Shown here: positions 35,339-45,882 of the stretch, in pieces
Layout: every line of letters starts with the position of its first letter
How positions within the stretch are numbered: the first letter of the stretch is position 1
The notes under the pieces: model-generated
What the model was told of the DNA's origin: nothing
The model's database searches: none
Seen by the model: the letters and a program-made list of their open reading frames with translations, nothing else
Made by a program: the position numbers and the translations under genes
Assembly: GCF_026130165.1 (NCBI RefSeq)
Contig: NZ_JAIHOM010000015.1
Location: forward strand, 1-58,991
Source: Spirulina subsalsa FACHB-351
GTDB lineage: Bacteria; Cyanobacteriota; Cyanobacteriia; Cyanobacteriales; Spirulinaceae
Reading direction: 5' to 3'
DNA length: 58,991 bases

Positions 35339-37555
35339 TCAGGAGGAAACGACCAGGGAATCAGGGATCACTTCTGAAAGGGGAGGATTGTTAAAACCTT
35401 GTTTCGGCAACAGGACTATAAATTCAGTATAGACTCCCACTTCACTATTAACGGTAATCTCTCCTTGATGGATGGCTGCGATCGCCTCATAGGTCAAGGA
35501 TAACCCCAATCCTGTCCCTTCCCCCGTCGGTTTGGTGGTGAAGAAGGGGTTAAAAATTTGGTCAATAATCTCCGGGGGGATACCTTCTCCATTATCGCGG
35601 ATCGTCATTTGCACGCGATCGCCTAAATCCATCGTCGTCACCTCCAAACAAGGGCTAAATCCCTCCCCCTCAGCCAACTTCCTACTCCTCAACGTATCAC
35701 AAGCATTACTAAAAATATTCAAAAATGCCTTAGAAATTTCCTTTGGAATCAGTTGCACCTCCCCAATATTCGGATCATAGACCGTTTTAAAGTCAATCAA
35801 TACCGTATTTTGTTTAACCGATAAACTTTGCTGCACTAAACTTAAAGTATCCGCAATCAGTTCATTAAACACCACAAACTCCGGCTTTTCTTTCCCATCA
35901 TGAGCGTGCATCATCATACTTTTGACAATATTCTCAATCCGTTGTCCATGATGTGCAATTGACTGTAAACCCTCCTTAAACAAGCCTAAAATATCCTGAA
36001 TATTTTCAACCGAATCCTCCTCTATTTTTTCATATTGTGGCTCTAACTCTTCCTCTAACTCCTCCGCCAACTCTAACGAACTTCCCGAAAAATTATTAAC
36101 AAAATTAAGTGGATTACGGATTTCATGAGCCACCCCCGCCGTTAATGATCCCAAAAACGCTAACTTTTCCTGAGCAATCATTTGTTTTTGAGTCGTCTGT
36201 AATTTCTGTAACGTTTGCTCTAACTCCTCATTTTTTAACTTAAGTTCTAACGTTCTTTGCTCAACCTTTAACTCCAAATTTGCCGCATAATCTAACAATC
36301 TTTTTTGAGAAATCAAAATATTATCAATCAACGTCCAGATAATATGGGTAATCGCCGCACCATACAAGCCAAATAACGGCGGAACAAAAGGCAGCCAGAT
36401 CCCCAAAATAATTAACAAGTAAGCCGATGTAACTAATCCCGTACTCACTAAAGTTAAATTACTTAACGTCGGAGTAATTAATAACTTTTCTACATTTTCA
36501 ATCGACTTCCAACGACAAACCCAAGTTGTGCCTAAAAGAGAAAATACCAACAAAATCCCCCATTCCACACCCCTAGACAAGGGACGAATAATAGGACGTT
36601 CTTCTAATACCGCACTGATAATCATGCTGGCAATATTGGCATGAATTTCCACCCCAGCCATCATCTCTGGCGTTTCAATAAATGTGCTACTATAAGGAGT
36701 AAAAAATACATCTTTAAGACTGCGTGCCGTTGAACCAATTAAAACCACCCGATCCTCAAATAAATTAGGTTCTATACGACCATCTAAAACATCATGAAGC
36801 GAAACAGTATGAAATGATCCCTGAATGCCACGATAATTAATGAAAACCTGGTAGCCCTCATCTTCAGCGCGCACATATCCCCCATCATTTTGAGAAAAGG
36901 GAGAAAAGCGCGCTGGACCAAAACCGATGGTTGTCTCATCTAACATCTGAGGAGAAATTCCCTCTGCTTCTAAATACTTCCCTGCTAATAGAAAACCCAA
37001 CCCTAAAACAACTTGACCTTGAGCATCACTAACGGACAGAAAAGCACGGCGAATTTTACTATCTATATCAATGCCTAAATCATTCGAGCCAATGCGGTTA
37101 ACATCGTTTAAACTAGGAGGAGGTGCAATAGATGAACCCTGATGATAGCCCACAACGCGACGAATAGCCACTAATTCCGGGGTATTTTGTAACACTTCTA
37201 CCCATTTTTCATGACCCGGTTCTACGGGAAGATCACGGTAGATATCCAAACCAATCGCTCTCGGTTTTTGTTCACGGATAATAGTAACTAACTTAGCCAA
37301 CATTTCATCAGACATCGGCCACCGTTGAAGTTTTTGTAAATCCCTTTCTTCAATGCCAATAATGACCACTCGGTTATCTTGAACTTCCGCAGGTCTTAAC
37401 CGGAGAAGTTGATCATAAGCCCAGAGTTCTAGGAGTTGTAAAATACCTACATAGCGAAATAGAAGCAACCCACTGGTGACGCTTAAGGTGACAATGCCCA
37501 CTCGTCGCCAGGGGGTTAAGACTTTGACTAATTTTTGGGGTAAATTATGCCACAT
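35339..37555 (-). CDS. CHASE2-domain sensor histidine kinase
   Basis: 738 residues. One membrane segment (about 20-45), an external CHASE2 domain (about 50-330, VVIIGIEERDLQKLQRWP, RVVLIGSTARSLKDVFFTPYS), three membrane segments (about 330-410), a coiled coil (425-465), then HisKA with the H-box in GSLTAGVAHEIRNPLNFVNNF and HATPase with DNGEGIPPEIIDQIFNPFFTTKPTGEGTGLGLS. It would sense an unknown external cue and phosphorylate a response regulator that is not in this window. It lies downstream of the chemoreceptor gene, with a 104-base gap. Confidence 0.93.
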   Translation of the reverse strand: MWHNLPQKLVKVLTPWRRVGIVTLSVTSGLLLFRYVGILQLLELWAYDQLLRLRPAEVQDNRVVIIGIEERDLQKLQRWPMSDEMLAKLVTIIREQKPRAIGLDIYRDLPVEPGHEKWVEVLQNTPELVAIRRVVGYHQGSSIAPPPSLNDVNRIGSNDLGIDIDSKIRRAFLSVSDAQGQVVLGLGFLLAGKYLEAEGISPQMLDETTIGFGPARFSPFSQNDGGYVRAEDEGYQVFINYRGIQGSFHTVSLHDVLDGRIEPNLFEDRVVLIGSTARSLKDVFFTPYSSTFIETPEMMAGVEIHANIASMIISAVLEERPIIRPLSRGVEWGILLVFSLLGTTWVCRWKSIENVEKLLITPTLSNLTLVSTGLVTSAYLLIILGIWLPFVPPLFGLYGAAITHIIWTLIDNILISQKRLLDYAANLELKVEQRTLELKLKNEELEQTLQKLQTTQKQMIAQEKLAFLGSLTAGVAHEIRNPLNFVNNFSGSSLELAEELEEELEPQYEKIEEDSVENIQDILGLFKEGLQSIAHHGQRIENIVKSMMMHAHDGKEKPEFVVFNELIADTLSLVQQSLSVKQNTVLIDFKTVYDPNIGEVQLIPKEISKAFLNIFSNACDTLRSRKLAEGEGFSPCLEVTTMDLGDRVQMTIRDNGEGIPPEIIDQIFNPFFTTKPTGEGTGLGLSLTYEAIAAIHQGEITVNSEVGVYTEFIVLLPKQGFNNPPLSEVIPDSLVVSS

Positions 37556-37659
37556 CAGCCGTTATTGAATGAACATAGAAGAAGATAGACAGCATAGGAA
37601 ATACCTCTTTTCTGAAGTAATAGTAATGCCCAACTTCCTTGAGCTTCGGGTATAAAGGG

Positions 37660-39366
37660 CTAGATTTTTACGGCCAAGCGATCCAAATTTTTCATGGTTT
37701 CCACCACCGCTTGAATGGTTTGGGCTTGGACTTGGGTAGAGTCAGTAATTTGCTGAGAACTCTGATTCACTTCTCGAATAGAATGTTGAATTTGGTCTAA
37801 AATCTGTTGTGTTATTTTCATTTGTTCGGTGCTGGTCATCACTTGTTGGTTCCCCTGACCTGTAGTTTTTAAAATTAACCCGCTACAAGTTTGAATCTCG
37901 CTTAATTGTAAATTAATCCGTTCCACAGATTGACGACTACGGTCGGCTAATTTGCGGATTTCTTGGGCAATAACGGCAAATCCTGCCCCATATTTGCCTG
38001 CACGGACGGCCTCAATAGAGGCATTCAGAGCTAATATATTGGTTTGCAGGGCTAACTCATTGACTAACTCGGCGACAATGGCGATTTGTTGGCTATTGGT
38101 ATCTAGAATACTGGTTTGTTGGGCGATCGCATTTACCGTCACCTGCAACGCTTCCATCTCTAGCTGAGTCCCCCCAATGGCTGCTAAACCCTCTTGAACA
38201 GCTACAAAAGCCCCCTGAGCAATCCCCAAAGCATGACCGGAAAAATCCGCCACCTGTTGCGCAGATTCCTTTAACTCATCCATCTGACGTAACACCCCGT
38301 CAATCAGTTGGTTTTTCTCCTGCTCTCGCCTTAAATCCGTCTCCTTCAGCGAAAGCAGCGCCTTTTGATCTGCCATCTGTTGTTCTAGGGTTTCATTCTG
38401 TACAATGGTTTGCTGGGTCAAAGGACGCAATAACAAAACCACCCCAACGGCACCGACTCCCGTTAACCCCACAATCATCAACCCAATGCGCCCTAATTGC
38501 CGATTTAAGGGCTGATAGAGTTCCCGTCGTTCCATTTGTACCGCAATCCCCCAAGGGCTATTTTCCACCGGACTAAAGGCGATTAGATGGCTGTCTTGGT
38601 GATGACGCAGAATTCCCCGATTGCCCTCACTGCCTTGAGTTAAAGCCTCTACCAAACCCTCAGAAAGGGTGGTGCTACCATCCCGCAAGGGAAATAAAGG
38701 GATTAAAGTCTCCCCTTGCTGCACCCCTAACACCATCTCCCCTGTGTTACCCAATCCGGTATAGTCGGCGCTCAGGTTTTCCAAACTTTCTAAGCGATAC
38801 AATAAAACATCGGTTCCGATGCGTTGCTCTTGGGTGTTGAAAATGGGGGCGCTGACGACTAAATAGGAAACTTCCCCCACCTCAACAATGTTGTGCGCTT
38901 GCACTGAGGCTGTACGGGTATCCACCAGTGCTAAAACTTGAGCAGGCATCGCTATCCCCACGGTAATCCGAGGCTGATGGGTGCGATCCAAACGGGTAAT
39001 ACTAGCGATGTCCTCGGACTGCCTCAGAGCATCGTTTAAAATACCTTGGATGAGTTGGACAAATTCCCCTAACTCAATTTCGCCCTGATTAAACTCATTT
39101 AAAATTTCCCTCGCTCGGGTCCGACTAGCAATTTGTCCTGCCACATCTTGGGCTTTTGACAAATATTCCTCCACGACTAATTTCCGCGTTTCTACCGCAA
39201 AAACGAGGTTTTGTTCCTCAGCCCCTCGCAAACGTCGAGCAAGGGGAACAATACTGACTAAAGCGACTAAGGTACTGAGGGTTAAAATCCCCAAGGTAGA
39301 ATAAACCACCAAAACACGCTGTAATTGTTTGGTGGTAGAGTGACCGGAAAAGGCGAAAGAAATCAT
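37660..39366 (-). CDS. Methyl-accepting chemotaxis-like protein with dCACHE-like sensor
   Basis: 568 residues from the ATG at 39366, preferred over a TTG at 39417 that would overlap the next gene. One membrane segment near the start (about 20-40), an external sensing domain (about 45-300) including [14 protein letters not shown]-like strands, a second membrane segment (about 310-335), a coiled coil, and the methyl-accepting signalling tip ([38 protein letters not shown]). No HAMP domain is clear. It should feed a CheA-type kinase for phototaxis or pili control. It lies just downstream of the TPR-CHAT gene. Confidence 0.88.
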   Translation of the reverse strand: MISFAFSGHSTTKQLQRVLVVYSTLGILTLSTLVALVSIVPLARRLRGAEEQNLVFAVETRKLVVEEYLSKAQDVAGQIASRTRAREILNEFNQGEIELGEFVQLIQGILNDALRQSEDIASITRLDRTHQPRITVGIAMPAQVLALVDTRTASVQAHNIVEVGEVSYLVVSAPIFNTQEQRIGTDVLLYRLESLENLSADYTGLGNTGEMVLGVQQGETLIPLFPLRDGSTTLSEGLVEALTQGSEGNRGILRHHQDSHLIAFSPVENSPWGIAVQMERRELYQPLNRQLGRIGLMIVGLTGVGAVGVVLLLRPLTQQTIVQNETLEQQMADQKALLSLKETDLRREQEKNQLIDGVLRQMDELKESAQQVADFSGHALGIAQGAFVAVQEGLAAIGGTQLEMEALQVTVNAIAQQTSILDTNSQQIAIVAELVNELALQTNILALNASIEAVRAGKYGAGFAVIAQEIRKLADRSRQSVERINLQLSEIQTCSGLILKTTGQGNQQVMTSTEQMKITQQILDQIQHSIREVNQSSQQITDSTQVQAQTIQAVVETMKNLDRLAVKI

Positions 39367-39400
39367 GATCTCAAGGAGAAACTGGAGGAGAAACTGGCAT

Positions 39401-42400
39401 TTATCCCATTCTGCCAACTAATAGAAATCCTGCCCAGTAGTAGGGATCGGCATAGGGTGAGTAATTACTGCCTTGACGGTTGGCTTTATCTTTGGCTAAA
39501 TCGCTGGAAACCTTGAGGTTATGGAGACAGTGGGGGGGAATTTCTTGCAGTTCGTTTAGTAATTTTTCATATAATTGAATTAATTCTTCATACGTTACCG
39601 TTCTTAACCAATTTTGGGCTTTCTGGAGGGCATGGGCGGGGGGGATTTTTTCCGCCAGTCGTTGATAAAAATACATCATGAACAAGGTGGTAGAAATTTC
39701 CGAGACGCGCCATAAACTGAGCAATACATGATTTGTCCCTTTTGTCAAGAGTGATGCCCCAAATCCTACGAAGTCGTCGGCTATTTGGCTGGTGGTTTTC
39801 AGGTGCGCTTCACAGGCGGATAAACAGACGAAGTTAGGGCTAGGATTGTCTAGGGCGAGCCAATCGGTGAGTTTTAACTCTTCTTTGTTGGCTAGGGTGA
39901 GGGCAGAACGCTCATGGGGGACAGATTGATAGGAATGCCCGGTAAAGTGGAAAAAGTAGGTGGGGGTGGAAAGGGCTTGTAGGAGGTTTTCGGGGGTGGC
40001 TTCGCTGCTGGGGAGGCTGTGGCTGGGGAAGAGTTGCGCGATCGCCGCTACTTCCAAATCGGCGTAGGGCATAAAGCCTGTGGGGTTTTCCACGCTCAAT
40101 AAAGGCCACTGAGCGGGGTTTTCTGCGCCTGTCTGGGGGTGATTTTTTAGGTCAATGGCTAATTTAGCACTGGGGAGATAGGTAATGGTGTAATCCTGCT
40201 CGGTGAAGGGAGTATAAAACAGAATATGTAAGGGCAACAGTTGCAAGTCTTGGTGAGGGACTAACATTAACTGGCTGACCTGTGGGGGAATTTGGGCTAA
40301 AATTTGCGGCAGTTGGAGAATATCGGCTAATTCTTCGAGGGAACTGGTGATTTCCTTGCGCCACTGTTGATTAACGGCTGGATTCGCTGTTTTTTGCCGT
40401 TTGCTTTCATAACTTTGTTGCCATGCGGTTAACCACTGACGGAAACGGCTCAATTGTCGGGGGTGACTGGTGAGGACGGTGAGAGGTTGTTGATACTTTA
40501 AGACAAAAGTAGTAATCGCCGCCGGGCTGATATGCCAGTAAATCATACTGGTTTTCTCATCGAGGGCTTGCTGGATTTGGGGATATTTGGGGCTTATTAG
40601 GCTAGTTTCTGCCTCGTTGGGGTGGGTGTACCAACGAATACAGAGGTTTTTCCGTTCTTCGGCGAGTTCGAGGGCTTGGGTGTGTTGTTTCGGATCTTGG
40701 GTGACGGCCAGATGATCCACTTTCAATTGATGGAGGCCGATAAATTGCCGAGCAATCTCGATTTTGTGGGGAGGATGTTGGGTCCCCAACAGCAATTGAT
40801 TGAGCATAATCAGGGCAATATTGATGTAGTTTTTGGCGTTTAAATAATTGCCCAGTTGATTATGAGTAATGACTAAATCCTGCATCACTTCCAAGTAAGC
40901 CGTTTCTAAGTGGGGCTGATCTTGGAAGGCATCTAAAGCCTTTTGATATTGTTCAATGGCCTTTTCTAAATAGGGGGTAAAATCTTCCGGACGATTGTCA
41001 TTCCGAGACGCTAGGCGATCAGCTTCTCGGTGATGAGCAATGCCTTTATAGTGTAGGAGAGTCCCTTTAGCCTGTCGATAGTCGGCACTGTCTACAGGTA
41101 AATGATTCAGGCCTTCATCCCAGTTGCGGAGGGCGGCCTCGTAGCCTAGGGGGGAGGGAGCATGGTACATCGTCCAGCCACGATTGGCCCAAGCTTGCCA
41201 CAGTTCTGGCTCTCGTTCAATGGCTTGGTCAAAATCGGCGATCGCATCGGTATAACGGCCAATCTTACGCAAGGTCAGGGCGCGTCCGTTGTAAGCAATG
41301 GCATAATCGGGTTTTAAGGCCAGCGCTTCCTTGTAGTCGGCAATGGCTTCACTATATTGACCTAACTCATAATGAGCATTGGCCCGATTATAATAAGCCT
41401 GATAAAAATTCGGTTCAATTAAAATAGCTTGATTAAAGTCTTCCAAGGCTTCCTGACAACGCCCTAATGCCCGTAATACATTGCCCCGATTATGATAGGC
41501 ATCATGGGAATTAGGATCTAAAGCTAAGGCCTCCCGGAAGTCTGCCAGTGCTTCGGTATAGTCCCCTAAATTAGCGTGAGCAATCCCCCGACCATTATAG
41601 GCAAAGGGAAAACTAGGCTGTAGGGTAATGGTTTGATTAAAGTCTGCGATCGCCTCCTTATAGCGTTGCAGGCGCTCCAACGCCATCCCCCGCCCATTGT
41701 AGGCTAAATGGGAATCCGGTTGGAGTTCAATGGCTTGAGTAAAATCCGCGATCGCCTCCTCCAATTCTCCCAACTCCAGATAAACATGACCGCGATTATA
41801 ATAGGCAAAATAAAAATCGCCCTGTTCCTCCAACGAGCGGTTAAAATGCGCCAAAGCGTCCCGATAACGCCCCAAATAAAACAGCGCCGCCCCACAGCCA
41901 TTATGAGCATCCGCAAAATCCGGCTGTAACTCCAGTGCCGCCTCCCACAGCGCCACCGCCCCACTCAACTCCCCCGATACATAGCGCGAGGCCGCCTGAT
42001 TAAACAACTCAATGGGATTATCCGAGGTAATCGTAGGCAAGACATTCTTTTGTAGAGAATGACTCAACGCCACCCGATCCAACAACTCCAGCATCCGCGT
42101 CCCAATTTGTTTCGCCAGATCCCCCAAATCCCCACAATTTGTTTCTCCCAGTCGGACAAAATGTTGCGCCAACTCCCGACTTAACTGATTGGCAGGTTGC
42201 CTCAAAGCACTGCGGCCATAACGTTGTAACCAAGCCACAAACCAAGGATCATAACGGCGTTCCCCCAACTTTTCCAGCACCTGTTCCCGTTGCCATCCCT
42301 TGGCCATCCCTTCAATCAGTTGGAAAAACAGCGACTTATAGCCCTCATTGGTCAGGGGCGGAATCTCCGTCGGGTCAGGAACCCGGGTTTCTGATCCGAA

Positions 42401-42448
42401 CAGGTCATTAAAGAAGTCTTGCAGCCACCGCAAAGTTGTTTCAAACAT
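39401..42448 (-). CDS. TPR-repeat protein with C-terminal CHAT protease domain
   Basis: 1015 residues. Residues 1-120 are an unrecognised N-terminal domain ([31 protein letters not shown]). About eight TPR units follow from 130 to 470, with a typical repeat [31 protein letters not shown]. The C-terminal domain is a CHAT caspase-like peptidase with His838 in FHFTGHSYQ and Cys879 in VCLSACEAH, both intact, plus [21 protein letters not shown]. Some CHAT proteins act in defence as activated proteases (e.g. with gRAMP). Here the neighbour is a chemoreceptor, so a signalling role is equally possible. Confidence 0.9.
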   Translation of the reverse strand: MFETTLRWLQDFFNDLFGSETRVPDPTEIPPLTNEGYKSLFFQLIEGMAKGWQREQVLEKLGERRYDPWFVAWLQRYGRSALRQPANQLSRELAQHFVRLGETNCGDLGDLAKQIGTRMLELLDRVALSHSLQKNVLPTITSDNPIELFNQAASRYVSGELSGAVALWEAALELQPDFADAHNGCGAALFYLGRYRDALAHFNRSLEEQGDFYFAYYNRGHVYLELGELEEAIADFTQAIELQPDSHLAYNGRGMALERLQRYKEAIADFNQTITLQPSFPFAYNGRGIAHANLGDYTEALADFREALALDPNSHDAYHNRGNVLRALGRCQEALEDFNQAILIEPNFYQAYYNRANAHYELGQYSEAIADYKEALALKPDYAIAYNGRALTLRKIGRYTDAIADFDQAIEREPELWQAWANRGWTMYHAPSPLGYEAALRNWDEGLNHLPVDSADYRQAKGTLLHYKGIAHHREADRLASRNDNRPEDFTPYLEKAIEQYQKALDAFQDQPHLETAYLEVMQDLVITHNQLGNYLNAKNYINIALIMLNQLLLGTQHPPHKIEIARQFIGLHQLKVDHLAVTQDPKQHTQALELAEERKNLCIRWYTHPNEAETSLISPKYPQIQQALDEKTSMIYWHISPAAITTFVLKYQQPLTVLTSHPRQLSRFRQWLTAWQQSYESKRQKTANPAVNQQWRKEITSSLEELADILQLPQILAQIPPQVSQLMLVPHQDLQLLPLHILFYTPFTEQDYTITYLPSAKLAIDLKNHPQTGAENPAQWPLLSVENPTGFMPYADLEVAAIAQLFPSHSLPSSEATPENLLQALSTPTYFFHFTGHSYQSVPHERSALTLANKEELKLTDWLALDNPSPNFVCLSACEAHLKTTSQIADDFVGFGASLLTKGTNHVLLSLWRVSEISTTLFMMYFYQRLAEKIPPAHALQKAQNWLRTVTYEELIQLYEKLLNELQEIPPHCLHNLKVSSDLAKDKANRQGSNYSPYADPYYWAGFLLVGRMG

Positions 42449-42621
42449 CGAGTCGGTGTTATACGAGTTATGAAAATCCCTTTGTTAGCATAACCTAAAT
42501 TTAGGACGAGGTTCTGCGCCAATTCTCCCAAAATTTCCCTCTGGTCGGGATTAGGGGGTGGGGGAGTCGGACTCCCATCACCTCGCTTAAACGCCTCCAG
42601 TAACCTTGTCGTGTGAGTCAG

Positions 42622-42739
42622 AGGGCTTAGGGAATCTCCCGTAGGTTGGGTGAAACGAAGTGCAACCCAACATTTTATCCTGAAGGGCTTAGGGAATCTC
42701 CCGTAGGTTGGGTGAAACGAAGTGTAACCCAACATTTTC
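42622..42739. repeat. Two tandem 62-base units with a GTAGGTTGGGTGAAACG hairpin
   Basis: AGGGCTTAGGGAATCTCCC followed by GTAGGTTGGGTGAAACG and GTGCAACCCAAC occurs twice, 62 bases apart. It is related to the 59-base array near 27.1 kb but with GAAACG in place of GAAGCG. Confidence 0.85.
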
Positions 42740-43157
42740 CTAACTTGTTCAGTGGCGCTCTGCCTTAAATCAATCAACGGAGGGTTAGTATGCCAGAAAC
42801 CGGGTTGATTTTATTGGCTCGTTTGGGGTCTACATCTTAGCAAAAACCCGGTTTCTTGATTGAAAGTTTACCCAACATTTTCCTAAATTGTTAGGTGGCG
42901 CTCTGCCTTAAATCAATCAACGGGGGGTTAGTATGCCAGAAACCGGGTTGATTTTATTGGCTCGTTTAGGGTCTACATCTTAGCAAAAACCCGGTTTCTT
43001 GATTGAAAGTTTACCCAACATTTTCCTAAATTGTTAGGTGGCGCTCTGCCTTAAATCAATCAACGGGGGGTTAGCGTGTCCAGAAACCGGGTTGATTTTA
43101 TTGGCTCGTTTGGGGTCTACATCTTAGCAAAAACCCGGTTTCTTGATTGAAAGTTTA
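42728..43157. repeat. Three tandem copies of a 143-base repeat
   Basis: Units begin at 42728, 42871 and 43014 (CCCAACATTTT) with spacing of 143 and 143, and the next occurrence of the junction is at 43158. Each contains TGGCGCTCTGCCTTAAATC and a long inverted repeat AGAAACCGGGTT ... AACCCGGTTTCT, which can form a stem with a loop of about 40 bases. Copies differ at only a few positions, so duplication is recent. No ORF of note crosses all three units. Confidence 0.92.
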
Positions 43158-43174
43158 CCCAACATTTTATCCTG

Positions 43175-43214
43175 AATTGTTGGGTTGCGCTGTCGCTCCA
43201 CCCAACCTACAGAG
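43175..43214. repeat. Single TTGGGTTGCGCTGTCGCT-type hairpin repeat
   Basis: TTGTTGGGTTGCGCTGTCGC and CCACCCAACCTAC form a further member of the dispersed GGTTGGGT family in opposite orientation to those near 42.65 kb. The stretch to 43320 contains AT-rich sequence with no gene. Confidence 0.8.
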
Positions 43215-43323
43215 TGATGATGAAATATTAAGAAAAGATTGCGTTAATATTAAAACCCCCTTAACTTTGTGGAAAACTCGGAGGAATCTGTGGAAAAGTC
43301 CCCCAAATTGTGGAAAACTTGCC

Positions 43324-44232
43324 CTAAAATGTAATCCGTTCCGATTGATAATCGGGGGGTTCCACATGAATCAGCACACGCACGGGGTCAAAACGAGCTT
43401 TTAAACGGGCTTCTACGGCCTCGGTAATTTGATGGGCGGTTTTCACATCGGTTGCATCTACTATTAAGTGCATTTCAATAAACACTTGTCGCCCCAATAA
43501 TCCTCGGGAGGCAATATCATGACAGTTCATCACCCCTGACTCTTCCATGACAACGCGATGAATGGCTTCAGGTGCGATCGCCATTTCATCCACTAACCAA
43601 GGTAAATTTGCCGTTAATACATCCCAGCCACTCTTAAACACCAACAGCGCCACAGGAAAGGCTAACACCACATCCAGCCATTGCAATTGAGGCAGATTCC
43701 AGACCTGACTCTGCCAAATCCCCACTAAACCCAACAACACGGTAATCGTCACCCACACATCACCCATGGTATGTTTCGCGTCGGCCAAGAGAATGGGACT
43801 CCCCACCCGTTTCCCCTCTGACCGCTCATAAAAGGCAACAAATATATTAATCCCCAAGACAATCAGCAAAATCCATAGTTTGGTCGCCCCAATTTCCATA
43901 TCGGTTAGACCTTGTAAAATCCGTTCAATGGCTCCCTGTAATATCTCAAAGCAGGCAATCCCCAAAAAGGCCGCAATCCCCAAGGCTCCCACGGCTTCAA
44001 ATTTTTGATGGCCATAGGGATGATCTCGGTCGGGGTAAGGGGATGAGAAGCGGGTGGCGACTAAGCCTAATATATTATTCGCCCCATCGGTGACACTGTG
44101 CAGTGCGTCGGCCTGTAAGCTCAGGGAACCGGTCAGAATCCCCACGACGCCTTTAATCACCATCACAATGATATTTAGCACCAAGGTAATTACTAAAACC
44201 CGATTGACGGTTTTTCGGTTGTCTTTGAGCAT
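43324..44232 (-). CDS. Cation diffusion facilitator transporter
   Basis: 302 residues from the ATG at 44232; a longer frame to 44376 is a repeat-derived extension. Six membrane segments, with metal-site motifs ADALHSVTDGANN in TM2 and ADAKHTMGDVWV in TM5, and a C-terminal cytoplasmic domain (HDIASRGLLGRQVFIEMHLIVD). CDF proteins export divalent metals (Zn, Fe, Mn, Co) by proton exchange. The exact metal is not deducible. It is followed by a low-complexity spacer. Confidence 0.92.
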   Translation of the reverse strand: MLKDNRKTVNRVLVITLVLNIIVMVIKGVVGILTGSLSLQADALHSVTDGANNILGLVATRFSSPYPDRDHPYGHQKFEAVGALGIAAFLGIACFEILQGAIERILQGLTDMEIGATKLWILLIVLGINIFVAFYERSEGKRVGSPILLADAKHTMGDVWVTITVLLGLVGIWQSQVWNLPQLQWLDVVLAFPVALLVFKSGWDVLTANLPWLVDEMAIAPEAIHRVVMEESGVMNCHDIASRGLLGRQVFIEMHLIVDATDVKTAHQITEAVEARLKARFDPVRVLIHVEPPDYQSERITF

Positions 44233-44620
44233 AGTTGAACAATAAGTTAATCTGTAGACATCTCCTGAAACCCCATTTAACGTCCCTCTCCCACCTTGGG
44301 AGAGGGATTTAGGGAGAGGGTCAAGTTTTAAGGGACTTCTCAACAAGCGGTAACAGCTTACCCAGGGCGCAAGCATTGCTTACCCAGGGCGCAAGCATTG
44401 CTTACCCAGGGCGCAAGCATTGCTTACCCAGGGCGCAAGCATTGCTTACCCAGGGCGCAAGCATTGCGCCCCTACTAATATTTAGGGGTTTCTCTGACTT
44501 TTTTTTAAAAAAAACTTCCAATCTGTCCCCTTGTCTGGTAAATTCTTTAAGGAAACTACATATTCACCTTAAGTTTCTACTTTCCCTTTGTTAACTTACG
44601 TTAAAAATGACCGTTAAATA
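44233..44620. other. Spacer upstream of the CDF transporter
   Basis: It contains a CCCTCTCCCACCTTGGGAGAGGG hairpin region near 44284-44306, the 22-base tandem array described separately, and an AT-rich stretch from 44490. No gene was recognised. Promoters for the transporter (left) and the 113-residue unknown (right) must lie here. Confidence 0.55.
44357..44466. repeat. Tandem array: five copies of a 22-base repeat
   Basis: Units starting CTTACCCAGGGCGCAAGC occur at 44357, 44379, 44401, 44423 and 44445 and are identical. There are no spacers between them, so it is not a CRISPR. The array is just upstream of the transporter gene. Confidence 0.95.
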
Positions 44621-44962
44621 ATGACCTCTCTCACCCTTAACCTAAGCCAAGGTTCAGTTTCATTTACCTTCTCTCGTGAGTCTGCCCAAGACTTGCAGGG
44701 GCAGGTGGCTGAGTTAGTGCAACGGTTAAAGGCGATCGCTAGTCAAGGGTCAAGCGCGGGTCAAAGACCTAGCCCCCAACCTTCTCTAGAGTATCGCTAT
44801 ACGGGTGATGTGTTTCTGGAACTGTTCTGTAATCCCAATATCTACCCTAGTCCTTTCGCGGCTAAGGTGTTGGTGACAGTCCGAGATGAGCGGATTCGTT
44901 TGACCGCAGAAGCAGAACTCACCCGCTTAATTGAAGACGTGAATCTGTTTCTAGAACAATAA
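44621..44962 (+). CDS. Small conserved cyanobacterial protein, unknown
   Basis: 113 residues, soluble, no recognised family. It has an N-terminal beta-rich part (SLTLNLSQGSVSFTF), a helix (ESAQDLQGQVAELVQRLKAI), a Ser/Pro linker, and a beta C-terminal part (YRYTGDVFLELFCNP, AAKVLVTVRDERIRLTAEAEL). The start at 44621 follows a spacer with the 22-base tandem array. Confidence 0.65.
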   Translation: MTSLTLNLSQGSVSFTFSRESAQDLQGQVAELVQRLKAIASQGSSAGQRPSPQPSLEYRYTGDVFLELFCNPNIYPSPFAAKVLVTVRDERIRLTAEAELTRLIEDVNLFLEQ

Positions 44963-45363
44963 GTGCTAGAAGATTAATCTTCCCATAAGCTGAGTGAGAT
45001 TCCGAGAGTAGAAAATCAAGTGTCCCGGCTAAATCATCAAGACAAGTTAAATCATGAACGTTTAACAGATTCTGTCTTCTAAGTGGGATTGAATGAATGC
45101 CTTTTAAATTTTGGGTTTTTAACTGTTCTGGTTTAAAGTCTCGAATGAAATACAACAATCAAAACCAGCCATGACAAATCAAAACGCTAAATCAAAAACC
45201 TGAGCAGTAACCTTGTTTTAAACAGAAAACATTACTCATGGATTATTCGGTTAGCCGTTAGTTTGGTTATGAGGTAAAATGGGTCAAAAATGCAGATTTA
45301 AAGGAACTAGCCAGATTAAAGTCAACTACAAGATTCTAACTGGAGTCTTAACTAGAATCTAAG
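44963..45363. other. Intergenic stretch of about 400 bases
   Basis: No gene or RNA recognised. A minus-strand open frame overlapping the preceding gene has no supporting features. It separates two convergent small genes. Confidence 0.5.
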
Positions 45364-45615
45364 CTAATCGTTTTCCCATTTTTCCGCGCCAATTAAATCG
45401 CCAATGCGATCGCGCAGTAAATAATCACACTGTTCTAATTCGTATTCCACACCAACCCACTCCCGAGCCGGAATGTATTGGCACAACACATAAATTGGCT
45501 GTTGGCGGCTAACATATCCCTGATCAACTAATTGACGAGCTTCTTCTTGAAGCAAATCAATGGAGTAGCGGATGGGTGCAGTTTGTGGTACAAGCGGTAA
45601 GGTGTTGACAGTCAT
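45364..45615 (-). CDS. DUF4327-family protein
   Basis: 83 residues of the DUF4327 family, which is restricted to cyanobacteria. The core is YSIDLLQEEARQLVDQGYVSRQQPIYVLCQYIPAREWVGVEYELE and the C-terminal LLRDRIGDLIGAEKWEND. Function unknown. Start at 45615; ATG with a weak ribosome site. Confidence 0.85.
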   Translation of the reverse strand: MTVNTLPLVPQTAPIRYSIDLLQEEARQLVDQGYVSRQQPIYVLCQYIPAREWVGVEYELEQCDYLLRDRIGDLIGAEKWEND

Positions 45616-45882
45616 AGTTGATGTTACCTACTATCGAGCTTTTGTGTTAATGCCGAGCAATCCTTAGCGGGATCTTCGTTCTTATTCAGTATAGAGAGTT
45701 ACAGATTCATTGGATACCCAGATAAGAATAACAAAACTTTGGAAATTCATCATTCTGGCTGTAAGTCTCGACAATTTAATCTGCTTAAAATGGCGCACAC
45801 CAGTTTCTAGGTTTAGCGTCCAGGTTTCTCCTGTTTGTTTGTAATTGGCTCAATTTTCTGAGAATTGACTCATTAACAGAAA

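Noticed and set aside
42352-42777. Minus-strand frame spanning the start of the CHAT gene and the repeats
   Set aside because: It overlaps the CHAT gene start in another frame and consists mainly of translated dispersed repeats.
43147-43404. Plus-strand frame before the CDF transporter
   Set aside because: It is mostly translated repeat and AT-rich spacer and overlaps the transporter 3' end.
44357-44466. CRISPR-like array of short direct repeats
   Set aside because: The 22-base units follow each other without spacers, so this is a tandem repeat and not a CRISPR array.
44919-45158. Minus-strand frame of 79 codons
   Set aside because: It overlaps the end of the preceding plus-strand gene and shows no family features.
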